A stretch of DNA of 64,000 nucleotides from Marinobacter sp. 1-4A (lineage in GTDB: Bacteria > Pseudomonadota > Gammaproteobacteria > Pseudomonadales > Oleiphilaceae). The stretch lies in contig NZ_VCGY01000001.1 in the NCBI RefSeq assembly GCF_016597725.1, forward strand, positions 310,001 through 374,000. Direction: 5' to 3'. Position numbers and translations under genes: made by a program. Positions within the stretch are counted from its first letter, which is position 1. Every line of letters starts with the position of its first letter. The notes under the pieces are model-generated. The model was not told where the DNA came from. It saw only the letters and a list, made by a program, of their open reading frames with translations, and did not search any database. Below are positions 16,388 to 24,709 of the stretch, one piece after another.

Positions 16388-18136
16388 TCAGCTTTCGCGA
16401 TCAGTCTCCCACGTTTTAATTAGCTCATCGTATGAAACGGTTTGGCCCTGCACTTTCTCATTGGCCAATTTCGGCTTAGGTGCACCAGGCTGATCGAACC
16501 AGTATTGTGGATCACGAGGCTTATTCAGCTTCGGTGCACAAGTGGCCAGAACATTCGCTCTCTCAAGCCGCTCCATAACTCTATCCTGCGCCTTTGCTAG
16601 ACCATCAAGTGCTTCCTGAGCTGTGGCTTCACCACTCGCGGCTTGAGCCACGTACTGCCACCAAAGCTGAGCCATTTTCGGATAATCAGGAATGTTGGTG
16701 CCCGTAGGCGTCCACTGAACACGCGCTGGGCTGCGGTAAAACTCGACTAAACCACCCAACTTCGGGGCCATTTCGGTCATGACATCTGAATTGATATCGG
16801 AATCACGAATAGGTGTGAGGCCAGCAACAAGCTTCTCAAGAGACACTGTTTTCGAAACCGTGAACTGCGCATACAACCACGCTGCCAAACGGCGTTTTTC
16901 AGGAGTTGAGCTCAGGAAGGTCCAGGAACCCACATCCTGATACCCAAGCTTCATGCCTTCTTCCCAGTATGGTCCGCGGGGGGAAGGAGCCATGCGCCAC
17001 TTCGGGGTGCCATCTTCATTAACCACTGGCTGACCTTCTTCGATCATGCTGGCGGTAAAGCCGGTATACCAAAAGATTTGTTGTGCAATATTCCCTTGTG
17101 CTGGAACTGGCCCAGACTCAGAAAAAGTCATACCTGTGGCTTCTGGCGGAGCATATTTACCCATCCAGTCAATGTACTTTTGAGTTGCGTAAACGGCTGC
17201 AGGACTGTTTGTAGCACCACCACGAGAGACATCAGAACCAACTGGGTGACAATCCTCTACCCGAACACCCCACTCATCTACAGGCAAACCGTTAGGCAAG
17301 CCTTTGTCGCCAGCTCCAGCCATGGAGAACCAGGCATCTGTGAAGCGCCACCCCAGAGAGGGGTCCTTCTTGCCGTAGTCCATATGGCCGTATACTTTTT
17401 TGCCGTCTATCTCTTTTACGTGAACCGAGAAGAACTCTGCAATATCTTCATAAGCAGACCAGTTAACAGGAACACCCAGCTCATAGCCGTAGATGTCTTT
17501 GAATTGCTTTTTCAGATCTTCACGCTCAAACCAGTCGGCGCGGAACCAGTAAAGGTTGGCAAACTGTTGAGTTGGCAACTGGTAGAGCTTGCCATCAGGC
17601 CCGGTCGTGAAATCAAGACCGATGAAGTCTTCGAGATCCAGTGTAGGAAGCGTAAATTCTTTTCCTTCACCGTTCATAATATCTTCAACTGCTACGACTT
17701 TGCCGTACCGAACGTGTGTACCGATCAGATCTGAGTCATTCACATAACCATCGTAAATGTTGCGCCCAGACTGCATCTGAGTCTGCAGCTTTTCAATCAC
17801 ATCACCCTCCTGAATCAAGGTGTGAGTGAGCTTAATACCGGTAATTTCAGTGAATGCCTTTGCCAGCACGCTAGATTCATATTCGTGAGTGGCAATGGTT
17901 TCAGAAACAACATTGATCTCCATGCCACGGAAAGACTCCGCAGCCTTGGTGAACCATGCCATCTCTTTCATCTGTTGTTCTTTTGTAAGCGTCGACTTTT
18001 TGAATTCGTTATTTACCCACTTTTCAGCCGCGTCTGAGTATTGATCAGCACTGGCATGCAGGCTCAGCCCCATACTGACAGCACCGATTGCAGCGCTCAG
18101 CAGTAGCGTCTTCGGATATTTGTTATTTTTGAACAT
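16388..18136 (-). CDS. glpV: Glycerol ABC transporter substrate-binding protein
   Basis: A 582-residue secreted solute-binding protein (signal ..LSLHASA-DQ) of the extracellular family 1 fold: EINVVSETIATHEYESSVLA, ITGIKLTHTLIQEGDV, YDGYVNDSDLIGTH, LYWFRADWF. Its length and its position last in an S-T-P-Q-U-V gene order match the glycerol importer described in Rhizobium leguminosarum (GlpV). It captures glycerol in the periplasm for GlpPQ. A 189-nt gap separates it from glpU, which allows separate regulation or processing. The ATG at 18136 follows GAGG; a TTG at 18142 is an alternative. Confidence 0.87.
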   Translation of the reverse strand: MFKNNKYPKTLLLSAAIGAVSMGLSLHASADQYSDAAEKWVNNEFKKSTLTKEQQMKEMAWFTKAAESFRGMEINVVSETIATHEYESSVLAKAFTEITGIKLTHTLIQEGDVIEKLQTQMQSGRNIYDGYVNDSDLIGTHVRYGKVVAVEDIMNGEGKEFTLPTLDLEDFIGLDFTTGPDGKLYQLPTQQFANLYWFRADWFEREDLKKQFKDIYGYELGVPVNWSAYEDIAEFFSVHVKEIDGKKVYGHMDYGKKDPSLGWRFTDAWFSMAGAGDKGLPNGLPVDEWGVRVEDCHPVGSDVSRGGATNSPAAVYATQKYIDWMGKYAPPEATGMTFSESGPVPAQGNIAQQIFWYTGFTASMIEEGQPVVNEDGTPKWRMAPSPRGPYWEEGMKLGYQDVGSWTFLSSTPEKRRLAAWLYAQFTVSKTVSLEKLVAGLTPIRDSDINSDVMTEMAPKLGGLVEFYRSPARVQWTPTGTNIPDYPKMAQLWWQYVAQAASGEATAQEALDGLAKAQDRVMERLERANVLATCAPKLNKPRDPQYWFDQPGAPKPKLANEKVQGQTVSYDELIKTWETDRES

Positions 18137-18142
18137 ACCCAA

Positions 18143-18325
18143 CCTCGTTTACTTTCTTATGAATGGAGCGAGGTAAATCCGCACTCCGTTTAGGCTTGTT
18201 ACAGCACTTGAACTGATGAATATTGCCTTTGCGAAAAGCAATTGGTGATCGTTTTCGATCATGGCTTAAAAACTAGTTCGCTTTCGAATTCTTTACAACC
18301 TTTTAAACGAGCTTCCGGCCGTTTT
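18143..18325 (-). promoter_or_regulatory. glpU-glpV intergenic region with dyad
   Basis: This 183-nt gap is the largest inside the glp transporter operon. It contains the dyad TGATCG-TTTT-CGATCA (about 18246-18261) and several TTCG/CGAA elements such as GTTCGCTTTCGAATTC nearby, which recall GlpR-type operators. It could hold a secondary promoter or operator for glpV or an RNA processing hairpin. I found no convincing -35/-10 or sigma-54 element. Confidence 0.35.
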
Positions 18326-18601
18326 TTAACCCCAACGCAACAGCACCAATAGCCAAGCAACAGAGACCGCCAAGGCGACCCACAGTGTTACATCGCTAAC
18401 TGCAAGAAACGTTAGATGGATATAGGCCGCCGAGAGCAACCCGATAAACAAACGGTCTCCGCGCGTCGTTTCAATCGGCAGAAAGCCTTTGCGCTCAGTG
18501 CAGGGCGAAACAATTTCATAAACGGTCATTACCGTAAGAATCGCGGCAATCACCGCAAAAAATACTATGACTGTAGGTGTCCAGTTCATCCAGGCAATCA
18601 T
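18326..18601 (-). CDS. glpU: DUF2160 membrane protein of glycerol importer
   Basis: A 91-residue inner-membrane protein with two or three hydrophobic helices (TVIVFFAVIAAILTVMTVYEI, LFIGLLSAAYIHLTFLAV, WVALAVSVAWLLVLLRWG). It matches DUF2160, a small protein always found between the permease and binding-protein genes of GlpSTPQUV-type importers; its role is unknown. AAGGAG precedes the ATG at 18601. The frame extends farther upstream into glpQ, but that part is not protein-like for this family. Confidence 0.85.
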   Translation of the reverse strand: MIAWMNWTPTVIVFFAVIAAILTVMTVYEIVSPCTERKGFLPIETTRGDRLFIGLLSAAYIHLTFLAVSDVTLWVALAVSVAWLLVLLRWG

Positions 18602-18612
18602 ACAAATTCTCC

Positions 18613-19419
18613 TTAAACGCGCCCGAGAGCAAAGCCTTTGGCCACGTGGTTGCGAACGAACCAGATAACCAGCAAGCCGGGAATAATGGTTAGAACGCCA
18701 GCGGCCGCTAGAACGCCCCAATCAATACCACTCGCCCCGATGGTACGGGTCATGATTGCACCTATAGGCTGGGCATCCACAGACGTGAGCGTTCGCGCCA
18801 AAAGTAACTCCACCCAAGAGAACATAAAGGCAAAGAACGCCGTCACACCTATGCCAGATCGAATCATCGGTAAAAACACTTTGATAAAGAATCGGGGGAA
18901 GCTGTAGCCGTCTATGTAAGCCATCTCGTCATATTCCCGCGGAACTCCCTTCATAAACCCCTCAAGTATCCACACCGCCAATGGCACGTTGAACAAACAG
19001 TGCGCCAACGCAACGGCAATGTGGGTATCGAAAAGGCCAATGGATGAATACAGCTGAAAGAACGGCAGGAGGAAAACGGCAGGAGGCGCCATGCGGTTAC
19101 TGAGCAACCAGAAGAATAGGTGTTTATCACCTAGAAACTTATAACGGCTGAACGCGTAGGCTGCAGGCAAGGCAACCAACAGTGTAATAACCACGTTGAT
19201 GGAAACATACGCCATTGAGTTTAGGTAGCCGTTGTACCAACTAGGATCTGTAAAGATCACAACGTAATTATCAAACGTGAAATTCTGCGGCCACAGGGTA
19301 AGCCCTCCCAGAATTTCCCTGCTCGTCTTGAACGACATGTTCAGCAACCAGTATACCGGCGTCAGCAACAACAGGATGTATATTGTAATCCCGATATTTT
19401 TGGAACGTGTTTGTCTCAT
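18613..19419 (-). CDS. glpQ: Glycerol ABC transporter permease
   Basis: A 268-residue MalG-type inner-membrane permease with about six transmembrane helices. The coupling EAA loop is visible in EYDEMAYIDGYSFPRFFIKVFLP, where it contacts the ATPases. It pairs with GlpP to form the glycerol channel. It sits 10 nt after glpP and 11 nt before glpU on one transcript. Confidence 0.9.
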   Translation of the reverse strand: MRQTRSKNIGITIYILLLLTPVYWLLNMSFKTSREILGGLTLWPQNFTFDNYVVIFTDPSWYNGYLNSMAYVSINVVITLLVALPAAYAFSRYKFLGDKHLFFWLLSNRMAPPAVFLLPFFQLYSSIGLFDTHIAVALAHCLFNVPLAVWILEGFMKGVPREYDEMAYIDGYSFPRFFIKVFLPMIRSGIGVTAFFAFMFSWVELLLARTLTSVDAQPIGAIMTRTIGASGIDWGVLAAAGVLTIIPGLLVIWFVRNHVAKGFALGRV

Positions 19420-19429
19420 CGCACTCTCC

Positions 19430-20296
19430 TTATTTTTCTTTGTCGGCGTGAGTAATGGCAGTGAAGAACAACCAAGAAATCAGCAATACAATCAGGAAGT
19501 AGATCAAAGAGAATGCGGCCGCACGCCCCAAGTCGAACTGCCCTATTGCCATGGTTGTGAGCGTCTGGCTCAGAAAGGTTGTCGAGCTCCCGGGGCCACC
19601 TCCTGTGAGAACAAAGGGCTCGATATAGATCATGAAGCTGTCCATAAACCGCAGAAGCACAGCAATGATCAATACGCTCTTAAGACGCGGCAACTGGATG
19701 TAGCGGAATACTGCCCACTTAGAAGCACGGTCGATTTCAGCTGCTTGATAAAAGGCCTCGGGAATGGCGCGCAGGCCGGAATAGCAGAGTAGCGCAACCA
19801 GAGGCGTCCAGTGCCAGACATCCATCAAAAGCACTGTCAGCCAGGCGTCCAGAGTATCGCCGGTGTAGTTGTAGTCTATTCCAAGCTGATTGATACCCCA
19901 GCCGAACAGCCCAATATCACCGCGGGCAAAAATCTGCCAAATCGTGCCTACCACGTTCCAGGGAATCAACAGAGGTATAGCAATTAGAATCAGGCACAAG
20001 GAGCCCTTAATGCCAGATTTCGGCATCATCAAAGCCACACCAATACCCAATGGAATCTGGATCAGTAGCACGAACCCCGAGAACACAAATTGCCGCACCA
20101 GAGAGTCCCGAAGGCGTTCATCCGCTAGCACTTCTTTGAACCACTCGGTGCCCACATAGTAGGCCTGACCCGGCCCGAATATATCCTGAACCGAGTAATT
20201 GACGACCGTCATAAGAGGAATCAGTGCCGAAAAGGCAACCAAAAGGAAAACCGGCAGAACCAGCCACCAGGCACGGTTATCGGGTATTTTATTCAT
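19430..20296 (-). CDS. glpP: Glycerol ABC transporter permease
   Basis: A 288-residue MalF-type permease with a hydrophobic N-terminal helix (WWLVLPVFLLVAFSALIPLM) and the EAA loop in EAFYQAAEIDRASKWAVFRYI..LP. It forms the heteromeric pore with GlpQ. Its start overlaps the glpT stop by 4 nt (ATGA), a sign of coupled translation. Confidence 0.9.
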   Translation of the reverse strand: MNKIPDNRAWWLVLPVFLLVAFSALIPLMTVVNYSVQDIFGPGQAYYVGTEWFKEVLADERLRDSLVRQFVFSGFVLLIQIPLGIGVALMMPKSGIKGSLCLILIAIPLLIPWNVVGTIWQIFARGDIGLFGWGINQLGIDYNYTGDTLDAWLTVLLMDVWHWTPLVALLCYSGLRAIPEAFYQAAEIDRASKWAVFRYIQLPRLKSVLIIAVLLRFMDSFMIYIEPFVLTGGGPGSSTTFLSQTLTTMAIGQFDLGRAAAFSLIYFLIVLLISWLFFTAITHADKEK

Positions 20297-21396
20297 GGCT
20301 GCTGCTCCTGTACCAGAAATTCATCCACATATAGCAAGAGCCACTGCTTCGGGAATGAAAGGTCTACGCGGGTACCAACAATGGCATCAAATTCCTCATT
20401 CTGGCGCACCTTCACCTCTTGCCCGCCAAGCTGCGCTGTCACAATTTTATAAGTGCCCAGATCCTCTACATCCAGCACTTCCGCCGCGTAGGTATCATCT
20501 GAGACTACCGGTGAAATCTCGATAAACTCGGGCCGTATACCAACCTTCACATTACTCGTTTCCATACGTTCGAGAAGCTCGACCTGCCATGCCTCAAGAG
20601 GCAACACAATAGAGCCGAAACGCACACCTCCGGAACAGCGCTCAACCTCCACAATATTCATACCCGGGCTTCCGATGAAGTAGCCGACAAACGTGTGGTT
20701 GGGGGCTTCGAAGAGTTCCGTTGGCGAGCCGAATTGCACAACTTGTCCGTCGTACATCACTGCGATTTTGTCAGCAAATGTTGATGCCTCAAGCTGATCG
20801 TGCGTGACATACACCATAGTAATGTCGAACTGCTCGTGGATCTGTTTTAGCTTTCTGCGTAACTTCCACTTAAGCTGAGGATCAATAACCGTCAGAGGTT
20901 CATCGAACAAAATCGCTGAAACATCTTCCCGAACCAGTCCCCTCCCCATGGACACCTTCTGCTTTTCATCTGCCGTTAGGTTCTTCGCCTTTTTATGGAG
21001 CTTGTCCTCTATCTCAAGCACCTCTGCAATCTCTTGTACTCGCGTTTTGATCTTGGCTGCGGGCACTTTGTTGTTTTTGAGCGGAAATGCGAGATTCTCG
21101 TATACGGTCATGGAGTCATAGATCACAGGGAACTGGAACACCTGTGCAATGTTTCTGTCCCGTGGTGACAGTTCATTGACCCGCTTCCCATCAAACAGCA
21201 CGTCACCTTCGGAGGGCTGAACCAAGCCGGAAATAATGTTCAGCATAGTGCTCTTGCCACATCCGGAAGGCCCAAGCAGTGCATAGGCGCCCCCTTTGTG
21301 CCAAATGTGGTCAAGCTGGCGAATGGCGTAATCACCAGGCCCTGCTGGGTTTGCGATGTAACTATGAGCCAAAGCTTTTAATTGAATTTCAGCCAT
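20293..21396 (-). CDS. glpT: Glycerol ABC transporter ATPase with degenerate signature
   Basis: A 367-residue MalK-like ATPase with a C-terminal TOBE domain. Walker A is G42-PSGCG-K48-S-T50, Walker B AILFDE ends at catalytic E166, and the switch His is H199 in VYVTHD. The ABC signature, normally LSGGQ, is L140-T-A-D-E here. Its partner GlpS has an intact signature but lacks the switch His, so the heterodimer should have one consensus and one degenerate ATP site. The gene overlaps glpS by one base and glpP by four. Note that this glpT is unrelated to the E. coli glycerol-3-phosphate antiporter of the same name. Confidence 0.88.
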   Translation of the reverse strand: MAEIQLKALAHSYIANPAGPGDYAIRQLDHIWHKGGAYALLGPSGCGKSTMLNIISGLVQPSEGDVLFDGKRVNELSPRDRNIAQVFQFPVIYDSMTVYENLAFPLKNNKVPAAKIKTRVQEIAEVLEIEDKLHKKAKNLTADEKQKVSMGRGLVREDVSAILFDEPLTVIDPQLKWKLRRKLKQIHEQFDITMVYVTHDQLEASTFADKIAVMYDGQVVQFGSPTELFEAPNHTFVGYFIGSPGMNIVEVERCSGGVRFGSIVLPLEAWQVELLERMETSNVKVGIRPEFIEISPVVSDDTYAAEVLDVEDLGTYKIVTAQLGGQEVKVRQNEEFDAIVGTRVDLSFPKQWLLLYVDEFLVQEQQP

Positions 21397-22490
21397 TAGA
21401 GCGCGCCTCCTGAAATCCGGGATGGTGTATGCACCAACTGCTCACTGCTATCGAATACAAAGAGCTTATTAACGGGCAAGTAGACCTTTACCGGGGCACC
21501 TGTGTGGTATTGGTGAACGCCCATCAATTGCATGACCATCTCGAAATGACTGTTTTCAACATGCATAAAGGTCTCGGAACCACTGATTTCGCTCAGCGCA
21601 ACCTCCATGGACATTTCTAGGTCGTCATCGTTGGTGGGCACCAATGAAATATGGCTGGGGCGAATACCAAACCAATAATCGCCGGGCGTTAGTTTCTCCA
21701 GTTCCTGAGTCAATGCGTGATGGGAGTACTCATCGAAGGTCACTTCCGTAGACGTCACACGCCCGCGGATCATGTTCATCGGTGGTTCGCTGAACAGCTG
21801 CGCAGCCAAAGTGTTCGTCGGCGCACGGTAAACATCCATAACTGGCCCGGTCTGAACCACCCGACCTTCATGCAACAAGGTGGTGGTGCCACCCAAAGCC
21901 AAAGCTTCGTTAGCTTCAGTGGTTGCGTACACCGCAATACATTGCCGCTCCCGAAATAGCTCCCTTAGTTCTGCGCGGAGCTCTTCCCGCAACTTGTAAT
22001 CCAGATTCACCAAGGGTTCGTCAAACAACACCAAGGTTGCATCTTTTACCAAAGCCCGGGCCATAGCGGTGCGCTGCTGCTGCCCTCCGGATAACTCAAG
22101 GGGGTAGCGCTTGAGCAAGGGTTCAATCTGTAGCATTGACGCCGTTTCTTTGACTCGGCGATCGATCTCGGGTTTTGCCATTTTGGCCAGCCGCAGTGGG
22201 GAGGCGATATTTTCGTAAACGGTGAGTGTGGGGTAGTTAATGAATTGCTGATAAATCATTGAAATGTTCCGGCGCTGCACGCTTTGCCCGGTAACATCTT
22301 CACCTTTATAAAGCACACGGCCTTCGGTTGGCTTATCAAGGCCGGCCATCAGCCGCATCATCGAGGTTTTACCAGCCAAAGTTCGGCCAAGCAGAACATT
22401 GAAGGATCCCGCCTCAAAAGTGAGGTTGGCATCCCGAACATAATCAATGCCGTCAACCGTTCGGGAGAGGTTCTCCAGCGTTAGGGACAT
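21396..22490 (-). CDS. glpS: Glycerol ABC transporter ATPase lacking H-loop histidine
   Basis: This 364-residue ATPase is the first gene of the importer operon. Walker A is G35-RTLAG-K41-T42 (unusual loop), the signature is L133-S-G-G-Q137, Walker B LVLFDE ends at E158, and a TOBE region follows. The H-loop position is T191 (VYATTE) where MalK-type proteins have His. It is thus complementary to GlpT. I use the ATG at 22490, 6 nt after AGGA; an ATG at 22496 is too close to the ribosome-binding site. A sigma-54 promoter lies about 80 nt upstream. Confidence 0.88.
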   Translation of the reverse strand: MSLTLENLSRTVDGIDYVRDANLTFEAGSFNVLLGRTLAGKTSMMRLMAGLDKPTEGRVLYKGEDVTGQSVQRRNISMIYQQFINYPTLTVYENIASPLRLAKMAKPEIDRRVKETASMLQIEPLLKRYPLELSGGQQQRTAMARALVKDATLVLFDEPLVNLDYKLREELRAELRELFRERQCIAVYATTEANEALALGGTTTLLHEGRVVQTGPVMDVYRAPTNTLAAQLFSEPPMNMIRGRVTSTEVTFDEYSHHALTQELEKLTPGDYWFGIRPSHISLVPTNDDDLEMSMEVALSEISGSETFMHVENSHFEMVMQLMGVHQYHTGAPVKVYLPVNKLFVFDSSEQLVHTPSRISGGAL

Positions 22491-22570
22491 ATGCATTCCT
22501 TGTTGTTCTTATGGAAGCGTGCCCGGGTACGAAAACGAAAGCCCGGGAATTCAATTTCTATTTTTTGAAC

Positions 22571-22587
22571 GCAAAGCTCGTACCAAA
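22571..22587 (-). promoter_or_regulatory. Sigma-54 promoter of glpSTPQUV
   Basis: Read on the minus strand, the sequence is T-TGGTAC-GAGCT-TTGC-G. Against the -24/-12 consensus YTGGCACGrNNNTTGCW it has the invariant GG and GC at the correct spacing and only two deviations. Transcription would begin near 22560 and give a leader of about 70 nt to glpS. The adjacent divergent gene encodes a sigma-54 activator. Confidence 0.75.
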
Positions 22588-22671
22588 CTCAGACAGAGCC
22601 TAGGTGTTTACCCCTACATATCTGATTTAAAACGCAATTTAATTAATCACGCATTTCTAAATCGAAAACAC

Positions 22672-22743
22672 CAATGTTCGTTTAACACTACTTTGTTCAA
22701 ATTGAACATTGACGCAAACACTATTTGCACAGAGTATTGAACA
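22672..22743. promoter_or_regulatory. Upstream activator repeats between glpS and acoR-like gene
   Basis: The centre is a perfect palindrome TGTTCAA-A-TTGAACA (22694-22708), flanked by CAATGTTC (22672-22679), whose exact inverse GAACATTG lies at 22704-22711. Another TTGAACA is at 22737-22743. They are about 90-170 nt upstream of the sigma-54 promoter, the usual range for enhancer-binding proteins. A weak IHF-like match lies between. They are probably the operator of the divergent regulator. Confidence 0.6.
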
Positions 22744-22780
22744 GTTTCAGACAAGAAAATGAACACAGGGATGTAACCTG

Positions 22781-24685
22781 ATGCGGAAAAACAAACATTT
22801 GGATGACCGAAGTGACATTGCGATATCTTGGGAGCGCTGTATTGCGTGGGGACTTGACCCGGAGCACCAACCCACACCACCAGCACTCAGTGATATGCGG
22901 CTGGAAGACCTAAGCCGCCAACACAATGAACTGATCTCCAGCACAGAGGCAGAGGTAGTTCCCTATTACACCAATGTGCTCTCCAGCAGCCGGTGCTTAA
23001 TCCTTCTGGCAAACCAACATGCCACCGTATTGAAAGTCTGGGGCGACCAGCGCATTACAGAGTCCGGTCTCAGGCCTTTTTTTCAGGAAGGTGCCAACTG
23101 GCAGGAACAACAGTGCGGCACCAACGCCATCGGAACCGCCATTGCCAGCGGCAAAGCGATACAAATCCAGAGAAACGAACACTTTCTTAAATTCCACCGA
23201 AGCATTATTGGCTCTGCTGCACCTATTTTTGACACCCGAAAACAGCTTACCGGTGTGTTGAGCGTTTTCAGTGATGCCTACCTACCGCAAGCCCATACCC
23301 TTGGCATGGTAAAATTGCTTGCCCAGTCGGTTGAAAACCGCCTATTAAACCGGCAGTTTGAGGCGGACTACTTTCAGGTTACGCTGAACACAACTGCCGA
23401 CAACTTTGACAGCCCCTGGTCAGGCATTCTTATATGCGATGAGTCGGGCAAGGTTGTTGCCAGCAATCAGCGTGCGGATCAGCTTCTAGGCACGCTAACC
23501 ACAGACGTCTGGCTCGATGACCTCTTCACCACTCACCGCAACGATATTCTCGGGTATCCGGAGCATTCGCCACTTCAATTAATGACCAAAGGCAAGGTGA
23601 GGCTAAGCGCCCGTGTGAAGCGGCCTTCCCCAGTTGAAACAATGCCCTTGGAGGCTGGACGCGGCACTCAGAAACCAGACCTCCGGAGCAAGCCGGCCAG
23701 CTTTTCTGACCTCGAATACGGTGATGTATCAGTACGTCGCTGTGCCGAGCAAAGCTTGAAAGTTCTCGAAAGGGGCGTGCCAATTTTGATAACCGGGGAG
23801 ACCGGTGTTGGCAAAGAGGTTTTGGTGAATGCTCTGCACAAGGCGACACACCGCAGAGACCAGCCTTTGGTTGCAGTGAACTGCGCCGCTATCCCACCAG
23901 AGTTAGTGGAATCGGAGCTATTCGGCTATGAAGCGGGGGCTTTTACAGGCGCCCGGGCGCAAGGCTCCCTCGGTTTCATCCGCAAGGCACACAAAGGCAT
24001 TCTATTTCTTGATGAGATTGGCGAGATGCCCCTATCCGCCCAGTCAAGACTTCTTCGTGTGCTGCAGGAGCGTGTGGTGACACCGGTTGGTGCCACAGAG
24101 AGCATCCCTGTGGATATCCTGCTTATCACCGCCACCAACCGCTCGCCGCTGTCCAGCATTGAATCAGGTCAGTTTCGTGCAGACCTTTATTACCGAATTA
24201 ACGGGCTATGTGTTGAGCTGCCGGCGCTGCGGAACCGCACAGACAAACGCAACCTGATTCAGCATATCTACAGTCAGCATCGTGATCCGGTGCAGAGTGA
24301 ATCTCTAACTCCGAGAGTATTATCAGCTTTGGAAAATCACCTCTGGCCAGGCAACATCCGCCAGTTGACCAATGTTTTGAGGGTGGCTATCGCTATTGCC
24401 GACGGCGACGATGTGCAGATCTGGCACTTGCCTGCGGATTTTCTGGCCGAATTTGACACCACTGCCCCATCCGCCCAAACGGAAACTAACGAGCTTCCTG
24501 TTGCTTCTACTCAAAATCCCAAAACCCCAACAGGACATCGACAGGAAAACGGGGATCAACACAGCAACGCTCTAACCTTACAGGTCTATCATAAGTGCAA
24601 AGGCAACGTATCAAGCGCGGCTAGAGAGTTATCAATCAGCCGAAATACTCTATACAAGCGACTCCGGGAACTGGGGGTTCGTTGA
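22781..24685 (+). CDS. Sigma-54-dependent AcoR-type transcriptional activator
   Basis: A 634-residue enhancer-binding protein. It has an N-terminal GAF sensor (about 60-190, GANWQEQQCGTNAIGTAIASG), an insert with PAS-like character, then an AAA+ domain with Walker A G339-ETGVG-K345 and the sigma-54 contact loop G386-AFTGA391. A Fis-type HTH_8 follows at the C-terminus (GNVSSAARELSISRNTLYKRL). The overall architecture is that of AcoR/AcoR-like alcohol or acetoin regulators. It is divergent from glpS, whose promoter is sigma-54 type, so it most likely switches on glycerol import. The GAF ligand is unknown; glycerol or a derived metabolite is a guess. Confidence 0.88.
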   Translation: MRKNKHLDDRSDIAISWERCIAWGLDPEHQPTPPALSDMRLEDLSRQHNELISSTEAEVVPYYTNVLSSSRCLILLANQHATVLKVWGDQRITESGLRPFFQEGANWQEQQCGTNAIGTAIASGKAIQIQRNEHFLKFHRSIIGSAAPIFDTRKQLTGVLSVFSDAYLPQAHTLGMVKLLAQSVENRLLNRQFEADYFQVTLNTTADNFDSPWSGILICDESGKVVASNQRADQLLGTLTTDVWLDDLFTTHRNDILGYPEHSPLQLMTKGKVRLSARVKRPSPVETMPLEAGRGTQKPDLRSKPASFSDLEYGDVSVRRCAEQSLKVLERGVPILITGETGVGKEVLVNALHKATHRRDQPLVAVNCAAIPPELVESELFGYEAGAFTGARAQGSLGFIRKAHKGILFLDEIGEMPLSAQSRLLRVLQERVVTPVGATESIPVDILLITATNRSPLSSIESGQFRADLYYRINGLCVELPALRNRTDKRNLIQHIYSQHRDPVQSESLTPRVLSALENHLWPGNIRQLTNVLRVAIAIADGDDVQIWHLPADFLAEFDTTAPSAQTETNELPVASTQNPKTPTGHRQENGDQHSNALTLQVYHKCKGNVSSAARELSISRNTLYKRLRELGVR

Positions 24686-24709
24686 CCCCCACCCCATCAC
24701 AAACGCGGC

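Noticed and set aside
17078..17734. 218-codon plus-strand frame opposite glpV
   Set aside because: Antisense shadow of the solute-binding protein gene; no recognisable domain.
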